Shown piece after piece: positions 1 to 7,030 of a DNA stretch of 20,724 nt. The stretch is from the IMG/VR virus record IMGVR_UViG_3300008450_009762, positions 1 to 20,724 of that record; one strand, written 5' to 3'. This DNA is from a virus. The notes below the pieces were generated by a model. The model was not told where the DNA came from and ran no database searches. It worked only from the letters and a program-made list of their open reading frames with translations. Every line of letters starts with the position of its first letter. Position 1 is the stretch's first letter. A program made the position numbers and the translations under genes.

Positions 1-22
1 TACTTCCAAACTATTTTGAAAA

Positions 23-274
23 TTATTTTGATTTGCGTATCAAATCGAACACTTGTGTTGAACTCAAATCGGTGTACAATTTAAGTGAGTCTTTATCATA
101 TTTGAATTGTGCAATCGAATCACCTTTAAAAAACCCATAGTACATATTGTCTTCTTTCGATTGGACCACCTGCAGGTTTGGGTGCAATTTTTTAAATGCA
201 CGTGTAAATTCCATAAAATCAATTGGAAAAAACTTTTCTACCTTATTCAGGAATATACTAATTGGTGTTGCCAT
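23..274 (-). CDS. hypothetical protein, 83 aa
   Basis: I do not recognise this small soluble protein. It is lysine- and phenylalanine-rich, with an amphipathic N-terminal stretch (about residues 5-30) followed by a region of likely beta strands around the YYGFFKGD segment (about 45-55). There is no signal peptide, membrane segment or known catalytic motif. The start ATG at 274 lies only 1 base below the stop of the tiny basic gene at 276-428, so the two are very probably co-transcribed. Past its stop, a minus-strand TTTG lies at 7-10, which could be the -33 element of another promoter whose -7 element would fall outside the window. It is probably real because of the tight packing and the absence of a better frame. 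Confidence 0.7.
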   Translation of the reverse strand: MATPISIFLNKVEKFFPIDFMEFTRAFKKLHPNLQVVQSKEDNMYYGFFKGDSIAQFKYDKDSLKLYTDLSSTQVFDLIRKSK

Positions 275-275
275 A

Positions 276-428
276 CTATCGACCTTGTCCTTTATATGCT
301 TTAATGTAATGTTTAGACTTCTTTAATTTGGATACACGTTTTTTAGAATGTATACCAGGTCTACGTTTAGCTGGCTTAGCATTGTAACCGCCTCTGTAAG
401 ACTCGTCAGATTTTTTCTTTTTGGCCAT
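276..428 (-). CDS. tiny highly basic protein, 50 aa
   Basis: This short gene encodes a 50-residue protein in which about a third of residues are Lys or Arg. It starts with MAKKKK, has a central PGIHSKK segment, then a KLKKSKHY cluster, and ends in YKGQGR. The ATG at 428 follows a well-formed TTTG-N20-CATATTTA promoter (443-474), and the stop TAG lies 1 base above the start of the next gene. The charge suggests binding to DNA, RNA or another polyanion; that is inference. Small basic proteins with a similar GQGR-like end are, as I recall, common in marine and freshwater T4-like phage genomes, but I cannot confirm homology here. It overlaps the 3' end of the membrane protein gene at 406-693 by 23 bases. 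Confidence 0.65.
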   Translation of the reverse strand: MAKKKKSDESYRGGYNAKPAKRRPGIHSKKRVSKLKKSKHYIKAYKGQGR

Positions 429-693
429 TTATGGTTTTAATATAAATATGTCGCTGATAGAAAAACAATCCAAAAAAGAACATCGATAATCCATAGAAAA
501 CAATATCCGTTAACCAGTAAGAATTGGTGTAATGCATTACTGTCGCAAACAACACGTCGAAGCCAACCGGATTGAAAAACATAGCTATCATTAATAGTAT
601 TTGCATTCTCGACTCCGGGCGTGTTAATGTAATAAGAAATTTCTTGATTTTGGTTATCACTATTAGTATCCACGCATTATTAATTAAGTACAC
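406..693 (-). CDS. small two-span membrane protein, 95 aa
   Basis: This is a hydrophobic protein with a basic N-terminal part (about residues 1-29) and two likely membrane segments, about 30-52 (containing a MIAMFFNPVGFD motif) and 60-79 (rich in Phe), followed by a short charged tail ending in QKEKI. I do not recognise a named family. The arrangement of NPVGFD, then SYWLTD, then a second helix looks like conserved sequence rather than chance. An alternative reading in another frame over the same span (437-673) is less convincing because it lacks such an organised pattern. An internal Met at about residue 30 could be the true start, since the first 29 residues are less typical. The gene lies downstream of a hairpin at 706-747. 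Confidence 0.6.
   Translation of the reverse strand: MYLINNAWILIVITKIKKFLITLTRPESRMQILLMIAMFFNPVGFDVLFATVMHYTNSYWLTDIVFYGLSMFFFGLFFYQRHIYIKTINGQKEKI
443..474 (-). promoter_or_regulatory. promoter, TTTG-N20-CATATTTA
   Basis: On the minus strand a TTTG (plus 471-474) is followed after exactly 20 bases by CATATTTA (plus 443-450). This matches the Bacteroidota -33 TTTG / -7 TAnnTTTG pattern and the spacing of the other promoters in this window. It lies inside the 3' part of the membrane protein gene, 15 bases above the ATG of the 50-aa basic protein, so it would give that gene its own transcript with a very short leader. Confidence 0.6.
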
Positions 694-705
694 AAAATGG
701 TAAAA

Positions 706-747
706 GCATTGCTCTAGTTATTGTTTACACAGTACTTGGAGCAATGC
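706..747 (-). terminator. hairpin below the histone-like gene, possible terminator
   Basis: A perfect 9-bp inverted repeat GCATTGCTC / GAGCAATGC (706-714 and 739-747) encloses a 24-base loop. On the minus strand the stem is followed by TTTTACC, a short U tract, and it begins 8 bases past the stop of the histone-like gene (756). This fits a factor-independent terminator, although the loop is long and the U tract short. A role in mRNA 3' end protection is an alternative. Confidence 0.45.
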
Positions 748-755
748 CATTTACT

Positions 756-947
756 TTACTTTTTCTTTGTTTCAGCGACACTTGCTTGCTTGTAAGCAGT
801 TATCCCAGACTTAAGCAATTGAATTGCTTTTCTAGCACGAGCGGCAGCTGCCTTATTACCTTTAGCGGTAAAAGTAGAATGCTCAGTCTCAAACTCATTC
901 CAATTAGCCTTAAGGCTATCGAAAAGTTCCTGTAACGATGTTTCCAT
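756..947 (-). CDS. histone H1-like (Hc1-type) DNA-binding protein, 63 aa
   Basis: This small protein resembles the Hc1 / histone H1-like family that is widespread in Bacteroidota. An acidic amphipathic helix (about residues 5-24, containing ANWNEFETE) is followed by the family-like core FTAKGNKAAAARARKAIQ (about 26-43), then a second helix and a Lys-rich tail ending KKK. Such proteins bind DNA and are thought to affect nucleoid compaction. Its length is normal for the short bacterial members (about 55-65 residues). In a phage it could compact phage DNA, alter host chromatin or act in regulation; none of this can be decided from sequence. The ATG at 947 follows an A-rich leader with no Shine-Dalgarno site. 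A hairpin at 706-747 may end the transcript. Confidence 0.75.
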   Translation of the reverse strand: METSLQELFDSLKANWNEFETEHSTFTAKGNKAAAARARKAIQLLKSGITAYKQASVAETKKK

Positions 948-994
948 GACTTTTTTGTTTTTGTTTAGTGAATAATAAAAATCTTATATAAATA

Positions 995-1207
995 TTAAAG
1001 TTTTGATCCTCCAAGTAATGTATTTAATGTTTTTTCTAGATTTGCGCACTTTTCATAGTCTTCTCGAGCTGAAAAATAGTCAATCATTTTTCTAATCAAC
1101 GTTTGTTGATCGGTGACTGACAATTCTGAAGGCCATGTTACAGGTTCTTGTTGCAGAATAGTATATACTATCAATACTAATGATTCAAAGTGATTTGTGT
1201 CTGTCAT
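995..1207 (-). CDS. hypothetical protein, 70 aa
   Basis: I do not recognise this short, mainly helical and acidic protein. The N-terminal half has a hydrophobic helix (about residues 8-19), followed by a PSELSVTDQQ turn. The C-terminal half contains a YFSAREDYEKCANLEKTL helix (about 44-61), reminiscent of the helical UvrB/UvrC-type interaction motif, in which acidic and aromatic residues precede a Cys/Ala-x-Leu pattern. The resemblance is weak and may be only structural. It lies alone between two intergenic gaps of about 47 and 77 bases, in line with the surrounding small genes. Confidence 0.65.
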   Translation of the reverse strand: MTDTNHFESLVLIVYTILQQEPVTWPSELSVTDQQTLIRKMIDYFSAREDYEKCANLEKTLNTLLGGSKL

Positions 1208-1284
1208 ATTAATAGTAAATAGTAATCAGGTAATTTGAAAAAACTATATTGGTAACATCCATGGTTGCAGTGCTCGTATACATG

Positions 1285-1524
1285 TTAATTAGCTATTTTT
1301 AATGGGCGAATGGTGTCTAGAAATTCTTCTACAGAATAGTACTTTTTAAAGTCATCTGAAATAGTTACATGTTCAAGCATTTCAGGATATTTGGAAATAA
1401 TGTTACCTAATGCTTTGAATCCTAAGTCAGAGTAGAACGTGTCAAAGGATACGTCTCCTAATACATTATTAGGCGAGCTTATAGCTTCTTTATCATCTCC
1501 CGGCATACTTATATAATAACGCAT
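1285..1524 (-). CDS. hypothetical protein, 79 aa
   Basis: I do not recognise this acidic, soluble protein. It has a short beta-like N-terminus (RYYISM), a loop rich in Asp, Ser and Asn (about residues 9-25), and helices at about 28-45 and 64-74. There is no signal peptide or membrane segment. A promoter-like CTTG-N20-TATATTTA (1570-1601) lies upstream, overlapping the end of the glycosyltransferase gene, so it may be transcribed separately from the glycan island. A short AGCTC-TAA-GAGCT hairpin (1543-1555) sits in its leader. Confidence 0.65.
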   Translation of the reverse strand: MRYYISMPGDDKEAISSPNNVLGDVSFDTFYSDLGFKALGNIISKYPEMLEHVTISDDFKKYYSVEEFLDTIRPLKIAN

Positions 1525-1569
1525 ACTATACTATTTTAAATGAGCTCTAAGAGCTTTTCAATTACAAAT

Positions 1570-1601
1570 TAAATATAACAATATTAATTGAAATCACCAA
1601 G
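1570..1601 (-). promoter_or_regulatory. promoter candidate, CTTG-N20-TATATTTA
   Basis: The minus strand carries CTTG (plus 1598-1601) and, 20 bases further, TATATTTA (plus 1570-1577). The -7 element and spacing are identical to the promoter of the large RNA, with one mismatch in the -33 TTTG. It overlaps the stop of the glycosyltransferase gene at 1584 and would drive the gene at 1285-1524. Confidence 0.5.
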
Positions 1602-2366
1602 AAATTTGCGATTAGTTTTTGTATCGTGGTGTATATAACTTCCCCATTTGTATTTTGCATACTCATGACCTTTTGCTTCTGATTGTTGTCTCATCAAACG
1701 TTTCTCGGCAGTATCAGTTGTTGATACTGAAACGAAATGATAAAAATGACAATTCCAAGTTCTAATCATTTTTAATCCTGATAATGTACATTTCAAGAAA
1801 AAGTCCCAATCAGCAACCATTCCCATTTCATAGTTTTCGTCCCAACCACCTAAACGAATGTAATCGTATTTGTTCATAAAGATAGGTAAGGTTGAGCCGC
1901 ATTCTTCTTTTTTATCTCCTGATGCGTAATGGTAATCATGTTGCCAAAAAGCTTCCAGGTTGAACGTTTCCGGAGTACGGCCTAAATCGTATATATGAAA
2001 CTGCGTAAACATTGAAGGATACGGTTCAATTTGGTTTGGTGAAATAACCGCTCCTTCTTGCCAATCATCCAATAGAGTCGTATCCCAGAACCGAGGAAAT
2101 ACATTATCATCATTAACTATAAGAATTTTATCATATCGTGCATTATACACTCCCAAATTGGTGCCTCTACATAATCCGACATTTTCTTCTAAATTTAGCA
2201 CATCAATATGTTCAGACCATTTTTCAAGTACATGTTTGTTTGTATCATAAAACCCGTCTACAACTACTATAATTTGATTTTTATTTTGTTGTCCTTCGAT
2301 AGCTGATTGTAAACAAAGTTCTAAAGCTTCCGGTGATTTGTAGGTTGGTATTATAACTGATATCAT
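1584..2366 (-). CDS. family 2 glycosyltransferase (GT-A fold)
   Basis: This is an inverting-type GT2 sugar transferase acting in the cytoplasm on an activated sugar. The chosen start gives the typical N-terminus MISVIIPTYKSPE. It is followed by the nucleotide-binding strand IIVVVDGF (about residue 35), NVGLCRGTNLG (about 66-76), the metal-binding VNDDN (about 89-93) in the DXD position, and a C-terminal acceptor/catalytic region around GMVADWDFF (about 190-198). At about 260 residues it is a compact single-domain GT2. I chose the ATG at 2366 because it forms an ATGA overlap with the stop of the upstream gene; an ATG four codons earlier (2378) is the alternative. It is the last gene of the glycan island. 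Donor and acceptor cannot be told from sequence. Confidence 0.88.
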   Translation of the reverse strand: MISVIIPTYKSPEALELCLQSAIEGQQNKNQIIVVVDGFYDTNKHVLEKWSEHIDVLNLEENVGLCRGTNLGVYNARYDKILIVNDDNVFPRFWDTTLLDDWQEGAVISPNQIEPYPSMFTQFHIYDLGRTPETFNLEAFWQHDYHYASGDKKEECGSTLPIFMNKYDYIRLGGWDENYEMGMVADWDFFLKCTLSGLKMIRTWNCHFYHFVSVSTTDTAEKRLMRQQSEAKGHEYAKYKWGSYIHHDTKTNRKFLGDFN

Positions 2367-3049
2367 ACTTTGCTCCAATCAGTTAATGGTGATAAGAATT
2401 GTGTTTCACAATGTGTGGAGTATCCCGGTACTGCCGATACTAAATTAGACCCGCTATTCCATAAGTGTATAAATTTTGTATGATCATACCCATCATGTGT
2501 GAATTCCGGACTACAATATTTCATATGGATATCCCAATGCTTTTTAAATGTCCGCCACATCGCGGCATATGTATTACAAGTTGATGGTGTAGTTCTCCAG
2601 TGTGATGACTGTGTATGTAGAATTTTTGATTGTAGTTCATCGTACATGGGTAAAAAATACTTGTCCGGATGGTCGTACAAAGTTACGTAATCTACATTAA
2701 AACTATTGAATGCTTCTTTTAATACTAATTCCCAGTTAGGACGATGCATATAATCATCTTCAACTATATAAATAATATCATCATTTTGTAGATTTGAACT
2801 CTCAATTGCTTCAAGACAAAATTTAAAACTAGCGGCATCACTACCACCTACGTATTCTATTACCTTATCGGTATCGTCAAACTGAAAATGATGATCAGCT
2901 CTGGTACCATCTAATAGAATTGTCAAATCAACATTAGCGTTTTTAACTGAGCGATAACAATTCTCATAGGAGAACCAAGTTGGTCTCACATCTTGTTTTC
3001 TTAGATTAGCTTTGTTATAGTGTCTTAGATAAACTTTTATTTTACTCAT
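2363..3049 (-). CDS. glycosyltransferase-like protein, 228 aa
   Basis: This is probably a GT-A type sugar transferase, although its N-terminus is not a classical GT2 one. The key visible motif is YIVEDDYMHRPNW (about residues 94-106), an EDD that would serve as the DXD metal site, preceded by a segment that could bind the nucleotide (LTILLDGT, about 42-49). The conserved-looking segments TCNTYAAMWRTFKKHW (about 157-172) and PGYSTHCET (about 208-216) resemble a family seen in phage and marine bacterial glycan clusters. The gene overlaps both neighbours (8 bases with the GT9-like gene and an ATGA with the GT2 gene), so translation is probably coupled. The substrate is unknown. Confidence 0.7.
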   Translation of the reverse strand: MSKIKVYLRHYNKANLRKQDVRPTWFSYENCYRSVKNANVDLTILLDGTRADHHFQFDDTDKVIEYVGGSDAASFKFCLEAIESSNLQNDDIIYIVEDDYMHRPNWELVLKEAFNSFNVDYVTLYDHPDKYFLPMYDELQSKILHTQSSHWRTTPSTCNTYAAMWRTFKKHWDIHMKYCSPEFTHDGYDHTKFIHLWNSGSNLVSAVPGYSTHCETQFLSPLTDWSKV

Positions 3050-3713
3050 GGCATATCCATTTATTATTTATTAATGTTTTTATTGGAGATAAATCTTTAT
3101 CTAAGGGGGTTCTTGGATATAAATGTAATGGAGTTTTTTCTAATCTCAAAGCTTCAATTACAAAAAATATTGCTGTTGAGACAGTATGTATTTCGTCTGC
3201 TTGTTCTAATACTCCGCACCAATCTAATAAAGTAAAACCATCAATATATTCTTGATAGATTATTTTTAAATCTGTTTGAAGTTCAATATCTATTTTATAA
3301 TTATATTCTGGGCCCGCGAAGTTATTGTTAACAAGTATAAATTTATCTTCTGAATTTATATTGAGATATTGTTTTAATTCTTCTTCTTTTTCTTTATTTC
3401 TAGTAAAACTTAAAGTTCTCCATAATTCAGTATCTGCTTCTAGTAACATATATTTAGCTTCCATACAATCTTCAGCTTGTGGAACTAAAGAATGTGCATG
3501 TTGTAGAGGTACTTCTATATAGTCATTATATTTTGTAGAATCAAATTCAGAAGATTTAACAAATGTTAAATTATCTATGTTTATATAATCTTTTATCCAA
3601 TAATAATGATCAACAACGGGCCAAACAGCATGTTCAATATCTAAATTAGCAACTAGTGGAGATAAAAATAAAATATCTCCAATACCAAAAAGTTGATTAA
3701 TTATTACTTTCAT
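3042..3713 (-). CDS. GT9-like (heptosyltransferase-type) glycosyltransferase, 223 aa
   Basis: This protein resembles a shortened GT-B fold enzyme of the GT9 (heptosyltransferase) type. The N-terminal FGIGDILFLSPLV (about residues 9-21) matches the usual GxGDxxxxxP start of that family. The later FILVNNNFAG (about 124-133) and the C-terminal TVSTAIFFVIEAL (about 177-189) occupy the places where GT9 enzymes bind the nucleotide sugar. It is short (223 residues against roughly 320-350), so one domain may be reduced. Placement in an island with heptose-kinase-like and nucleotidyltransferase genes makes a heptose donor plausible, but this is inference. It overlaps the downstream gene by 8 bases and the upstream GT8-like gene by 17. 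Confidence 0.6.
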   Translation of the reverse strand: MKVIINQLFGIGDILFLSPLVANLDIEHAVWPVVDHYYWIKDYINIDNLTFVKSSEFDSTKYNDYIEVPLQHAHSLVPQAEDCMEAKYMLLEADTELWRTLSFTRNKEKEEELKQYLNINSEDKFILVNNNFAGPEYNYKIDIELQTDLKIIYQEYIDGFTLLDWCGVLEQADEIHTVSTAIFFVIEALRLEKTPLHLYPRTPLDKDLSPIKTLINNKWICHE

Positions 3714-4452
3714 AAATTTTATTTAGATGTTGTTTTACTTCTTTATTAAATAAATTGAAATCTAATTTAGTTGCTCCATGACCGCCTCCATGATGTAATA
3801 CTTTAACTTTTTTATTATTAAGTATTAATTCATTTTCTATTAGTTGAATATCCATCCAACTATCCCAATGTGTGGTATCTCCATATAAATTAGATATACC
3901 ATAATAAACATTAGATTCTATTGGATCTATGATTTTTGTTTTCCAATCTTTAGTCATAAGATTTAAAACTGTTTGTTCTTGAAACGGCATCTGATTTCCA
4001 AATTCAGTATTATTTACCATCCATTGCTCTACAAATGCTTTATTAGTGATAGCTACTAATCCAGCATTAAGATATTTTTGAGTATCCAATCCTGGGTTTG
4101 TTATAGGATTATCTTTACCCGCTTTATTAAAATCATTATTATTTCTGACCCCTATAATATCAAATTCTAAATTAGATTCATCAATTAATTCATCTAATTT
4201 TCCTACAACCATTGAATCAGCATCAAAATGAACCACCATATCATATTGATCTATTAGTTGGTATGATACAAAAGGATGTACTGTATTCCAATTTACATTA
4301 GGATGAATAGAAAATAATTCATTTAATTGTTTATCTCCAAAACAATAAAAATCAATTTCTGGGTGGAAATACTTTAAAGATTGAGATAATTTATGAGCCC
4401 CGACTGAATAATACCAATTATCTGATACGTGGGTACAAAAAGCAACTTTCAT
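3697..4452 (-). CDS. GT8-like glycosyltransferase A, 251 aa
   Basis: This is likely a retaining GT-A transferase of the GT8/glycogenin type. It begins MKVAFCTHVSDNWY and has the metal-binding VVHFDADSMVVGKLDE motif (DAD at residues 77-79). It also has a YLNAGLVAITN segment (about 135-145), which in GT8 enzymes contacts the acceptor, and a C-terminal VLHHGGGHG (about 225-233) in place of the usual HxxGxxKPW metal/phosphate site. I chose the ATG at 4452 because it forms TAATG with the upstream stop; an in-frame ATG at 4476 would add eight unlikely residues. It is a clear paralogue of the gene at 4925-5692, with the DAD motif at the same residue number. Confidence 0.75.
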   Translation of the reverse strand: MKVAFCTHVSDNWYYSVGAHKLSQSLKYFHPEIDFYCFGDKQLNELFSIHPNVNWNTVHPFVSYQLIDQYDMVVHFDADSMVVGKLDELIDESNLEFDIIGVRNNNDFNKAGKDNPITNPGLDTQKYLNAGLVAITNKAFVEQWMVNNTEFGNQMPFQEQTVLNLMTKDWKTKIIDPIESNVYYGISNLYGDTTHWDSWMDIQLIENELILNNKKVKVLHHGGGHGATKLDFNLFNKEVKQHLNKIYESNN

Positions 4453-4928
4453 TATCGCTTTAAATTTACATAGCAAGGGCCGTTATAATTAAACACCTCA
4501 TCTAATGTTTGATTAATATTATCCATCACCGGCCAGTATGATTTAACATTTTTAAAAGAATTTAAAACTATATCTTTATCATCTTCAGCCCAATGACTAA
4601 AACCATCATGTGAATAATCTTTATCTCTACCCGATCCTACTAATTTGATATTTAATTTTTCTTTATTAATATAGTTTCGAATTAATTCAAAAGGCCTATA
4701 TAATAAAAAAGGTGTAATGGAATATGCTATTGGTTTTTTACCTTCATAAGCAGCACCGATGCATAGTCCTATCATTAATTGTTCTGATGCTCCACAATTA
4801 ATAAAGTTATTAGGATATTTTTCTTTTATATTATCAAATAACCCATACCCTAGATCTGCAGTAATTAATATGATAGAAGAATCTTGTTCTATTTTTGATT
4901 CTAAATAATTTACAAATGTTTTTCTCAT
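4452..4928 (-). CDS. transketolase pyrimidine-binding domain subunit (B half), 158 aa
   Basis: This is the pyrimidine-binding half of a thiamine-diphosphate transketolase, which moves two-carbon ketol units between sugar phosphates. Visible motifs are ITADLGYG (about residues 22-29), FINCGASEQLMIG (about 42-54, with E49 in the place of the Glu that activates the thiazolium cofactor), and YSITPFLLYRPFE (about 69-81). SHDGFSHWAEDD (about 106-117) contains His residues like those that contact the substrate. It stops after this single domain, whereas free transketolase B subunits are usually about 300 residues with a C-terminal domain. The partner TPP-binding half is encoded at 6410-7030, two genes away. 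The product sugar is unknown; sedoheptulose-7-phosphate is an attractive guess given the heptose-like genes nearby. Confidence 0.8.
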   Translation of the reverse strand: MRKTFVNYLESKIEQDSSIILITADLGYGLFDNIKEKYPNNFINCGASEQLMIGLCIGAAYEGKKPIAYSITPFLLYRPFELIRNYINKEKLNIKLVGSGRDKDYSHDGFSHWAEDDKDIVLNSFKNVKSYWPVMDNINQTLDEVFNYNGPCYVNLKR

Positions 4929-5692
4929 GTTACTATATTATATATAAAATTAACAACTTCTTGTGAAAACAATTCATTTGGGTGTGGTTTATTAACACCG
5001 CCTCTAGCAAAATGATATGCTTTTACAGGTTTTCCATCTAATTCTAGTTGATTATTATTAACTACTATTTGATTTTCTCTACCTAAAGATGCGCACCCAT
5101 AATAACAATTAAAATCTGAGTGGGTATATTCATAATGGCCGTCTAATACTTTTACATTAAAAGGTAACATATGACATAATAAATTTAAAATATCATTTTC
5201 TTTATTTCCAAATAAATCCGAGTAATTTAAACTAGCATATTCATATTGATCCCAGAATAATTTAGATGTACTTGCTATTAAACCACCCTGTATATATTTT
5301 TCATATGGTACTAGAACATTTGATGAAAATACACCGCATGTATTTGCAAATGTATTTGTTCCGATTCCTGAATTTAACCAACTATTAAAATTAGTAGGTA
5401 TTGCTATATCGTAGTCCCCTAATAAAATTTCATCCATTCTACCAAAAACTAAATGATCTGCGTCAATATTTACTACTAAATCATAATCATTATATAATTT
5501 TTTGGCAAATGTTGGCTTCGAATTATAAAAGTTAAGTTTTGGATTAGTCGCAAATGTTTCATCAATTTCTTTTTGTCCAAATACCACTAAATCAATTTCT
5601 GGATGGAAATGTTTAAACGATTTAATAAACTCATCGGTTCGACATCCGTGATAATGTGAATCGCCAATTATTATATAAAATACCGTTTTCAT
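4925..5692 (-). CDS. GT8-like glycosyltransferase B, 255 aa
   Basis: This is a paralogue of the GT8-like enzyme at 3697-4452. Shared features are FHPEID followed by an FGxK motif (about residues 29-41), YDLVVNIDADHLVFGRMDE (about 70-88, IDAD at 76-79), YIQGGLIAST (about 133-142), and a C-terminal YHFARGGVNKPHP (about 227-239) that is closer to the canonical GT8 HxxGxxKPW site than in its sibling. It probably transfers a sugar from a nucleotide donor with Mn2+ help. Its stop overlaps the transketolase B start by an ATGA. The two copies bracket that gene, which suggests a tandem duplication with later insertion or a shared functional unit. Confidence 0.75.
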   Translation of the reverse strand: MKTVFYIIIGDSHYHGCRTDEFIKSFKHFHPEIDLVVFGQKEIDETFATNPKLNFYNSKPTFAKKLYNDYDLVVNIDADHLVFGRMDEILLGDYDIAIPTNFNSWLNSGIGTNTFANTCGVFSSNVLVPYEKYIQGGLIASTSKLFWDQYEYASLNYSDLFGNKENDILNLLCHMLPFNVKVLDGHYEYTHSDFNCYYGCASLGRENQIVVNNNQLELDGKPVKAYHFARGGVNKPHPNELFSQEVVNFIYNIVT

Positions 5693-5700
5693 TTTTGTTT

Positions 5701-6402
5701 TTAGTTTTTAATTTGTTTATAACAATATAACCCATCTGGACCGAAATGTTTAATTTCGTAGCCATATTTAATAAAGATCTGTTCAAATATCGCTCTTTGT
5801 TCTGTATAGCCAATTCCACCAACTTCGTGAAACTCAATTAAAATTTTCGTTACTTTATCGCTAATCGATTTTATAATATCTTCATTGAGTGCAATAGTTT
5901 CAGATCCTTCGATATCCAGCTTAATAAAATCTACACGCTTTAGGCCCGACTTCTCGATTAAATCTGGAATGGTAATACTATCAACCATAAAATGATTACC
6001 ACCTCTATTAATTAGAGAATTCATTGTAGTGTTAGAAGTAAATGTAAAAAATGGTATTTTACCAGTTTCATTAGATATTGCTGCTTGGATTCGTTCAATA
6101 TTACTAAATTTACTAGTTAACTGTTCATTTAATGTAAAATGACTTGGTGTTGGTTCTACTGTTATAATTCTATCAGCCCACGGGGTAACATGAATAGCAA
6201 ATAAACCTATATTACCACCTAAATCTAAAATTATTTTATCATTCTCTGTTAAATATTCAGAATACCAAGATAATTCATTAAATTGATGTAAAATTTCGTT
6301 AGTGCAGTTAGTTGAGTTATTAAAATGTTCAATTAACTCATTAGTGTTTAATTCGATAGTATATAAACTTCCATCGATAAGTTTTTCTTGTCTTGTTTCC
6401 AT
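5701..6402 (-). CDS. FkbM family SAM-dependent methyltransferase, 233 aa
   Basis: This protein transfers a methyl group from S-adenosylmethionine, probably to a sugar hydroxyl. It shows the class I Rossmann fold glycine motif ILDLGGNIGLFA (about residues 58-69), an acidic strand end in IITVEP (about 79-84), and the diagnostic FkbM signature FIKLDIEGSE (159-168) followed by ILIEFHE. The length is normal for FkbM enzymes. It sits inside the sugar island between the transketolase A half and a GT8-like gene, so O-methylation of the glycan being built is the likely job; methyl capping of phage or host surface sugars is known for this family. The leader is A-rich with no Shine-Dalgarno site. Confidence 0.88.
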   Translation of the reverse strand: METRQEKLIDGSLYTIELNTNELIEHFNNSTNCTNEILHQFNELSWYSEYLTENDKIILDLGGNIGLFAIHVTPWADRIITVEPTPSHFTLNEQLTSKFSNIERIQAAISNETGKIPFFTFTSNTTMNSLINRGGNHFMVDSITIPDLIEKSGLKRVDFIKLDIEGSETIALNEDIIKSISDKVTKILIEFHEVGGIGYTEQRAIFEQIFIKYGYEIKHFGPDGLYCYKQIKN

Positions 6403-6409
6403 TTTTATT

Positions 6410-7030
6410 TTATTTTATTTTCATATTATTATTAGCCATAGTGTAATGAGCTGCTAATGAAGTTTCAAATTGAATAATTTCATTCACATCTGTATAATGA
6501 ATATTAATTTCAGGTAAAAATAACTTTAATCGTTGAGATAATTTATCTGAATCAACCGGTTTATATGCGGCCCATCCGTTTATATTAGTATGTATTTCAA
6601 TATTTTTAATTTGATTTTCATCAATAAATCTTAATGCTTCCCAAATACTTCCTTCAGCACTTTCTCCATCAGAAATTGTACAATATACTTTTATATTAGG
6701 ATTAGCTAAAGCCATTCCTGTTGCTATTGTTACTCCTAAACCTAAACTGCCTGTAGAAACATCTATAAAATTTTCTAAATCTCTTTCAGGATGAATTCCA
6801 TGAGTTTCAAGTAAATGCTCAGCATCAACCCCATAAAAATGTTCTAACACAACATATAAAGCTAACCCAGCATGGCCGTTAGATAATACAAATTTATCTT
6901 CAGGTCTTTTTTTAGAATATATTTCATAAATTATAGGTAAAGCAGTAAAACAACTTCCCAAATGGGATAATTTATGTTTAATACTTATTTCTAGTATTCT
7001 TTTATTTAGTTTATTTATATTTTCTTTCAT
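6410..7030 (-). CDS. transketolase TPP-binding domain subunit (A half), 206 aa
   Basis: This is the thiamine-diphosphate-binding half of a split transketolase. Motifs in family order are KLSHLGSCFTA (about residues 20-30), VLSNGHAGLALY (48-59, corresponding to SKGHASxALY), GSLGLGVTIATGMA (94-107), and the cofactor-binding SDGESAEGSIWEA (120-132) ending with TNINGW (148-153). The usual GDGE reads SDGE here, which may or may not weaken cofactor binding. Length (206 aa) is a little short against about 270 for free A subunits. Its partner is at 4452-4928, so the halves are separated by an FkbM and a GT8 gene. The start overlaps the end of the epimerase gene by 20 bases, suggesting coupled translation. 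Confidence 0.82.
   Translation of the reverse strand: MKENINKLNKRILEISIKHKLSHLGSCFTALPIIYEIYSKKRPEDKFVLSNGHAGLALYVVLEHFYGVDAEHLLETHGIHPERDLENFIDVSTGSLGLGVTIATGMALANPNIKVYCTISDGESAEGSIWEALRFIDENQIKNIEIHTNINGWAAYKPVDSDKLSQRLKLFLPEINIHYTDVNEIIQFETSLAAHYTMANNNMKIK

Noticed and set aside
437-673. Alternative 78-codon frame inside the membrane protein gene
   Set aside because: The longer frame (406-693) shows two organised membrane segments with a conserved-looking NPVGFD motif; this one does not.
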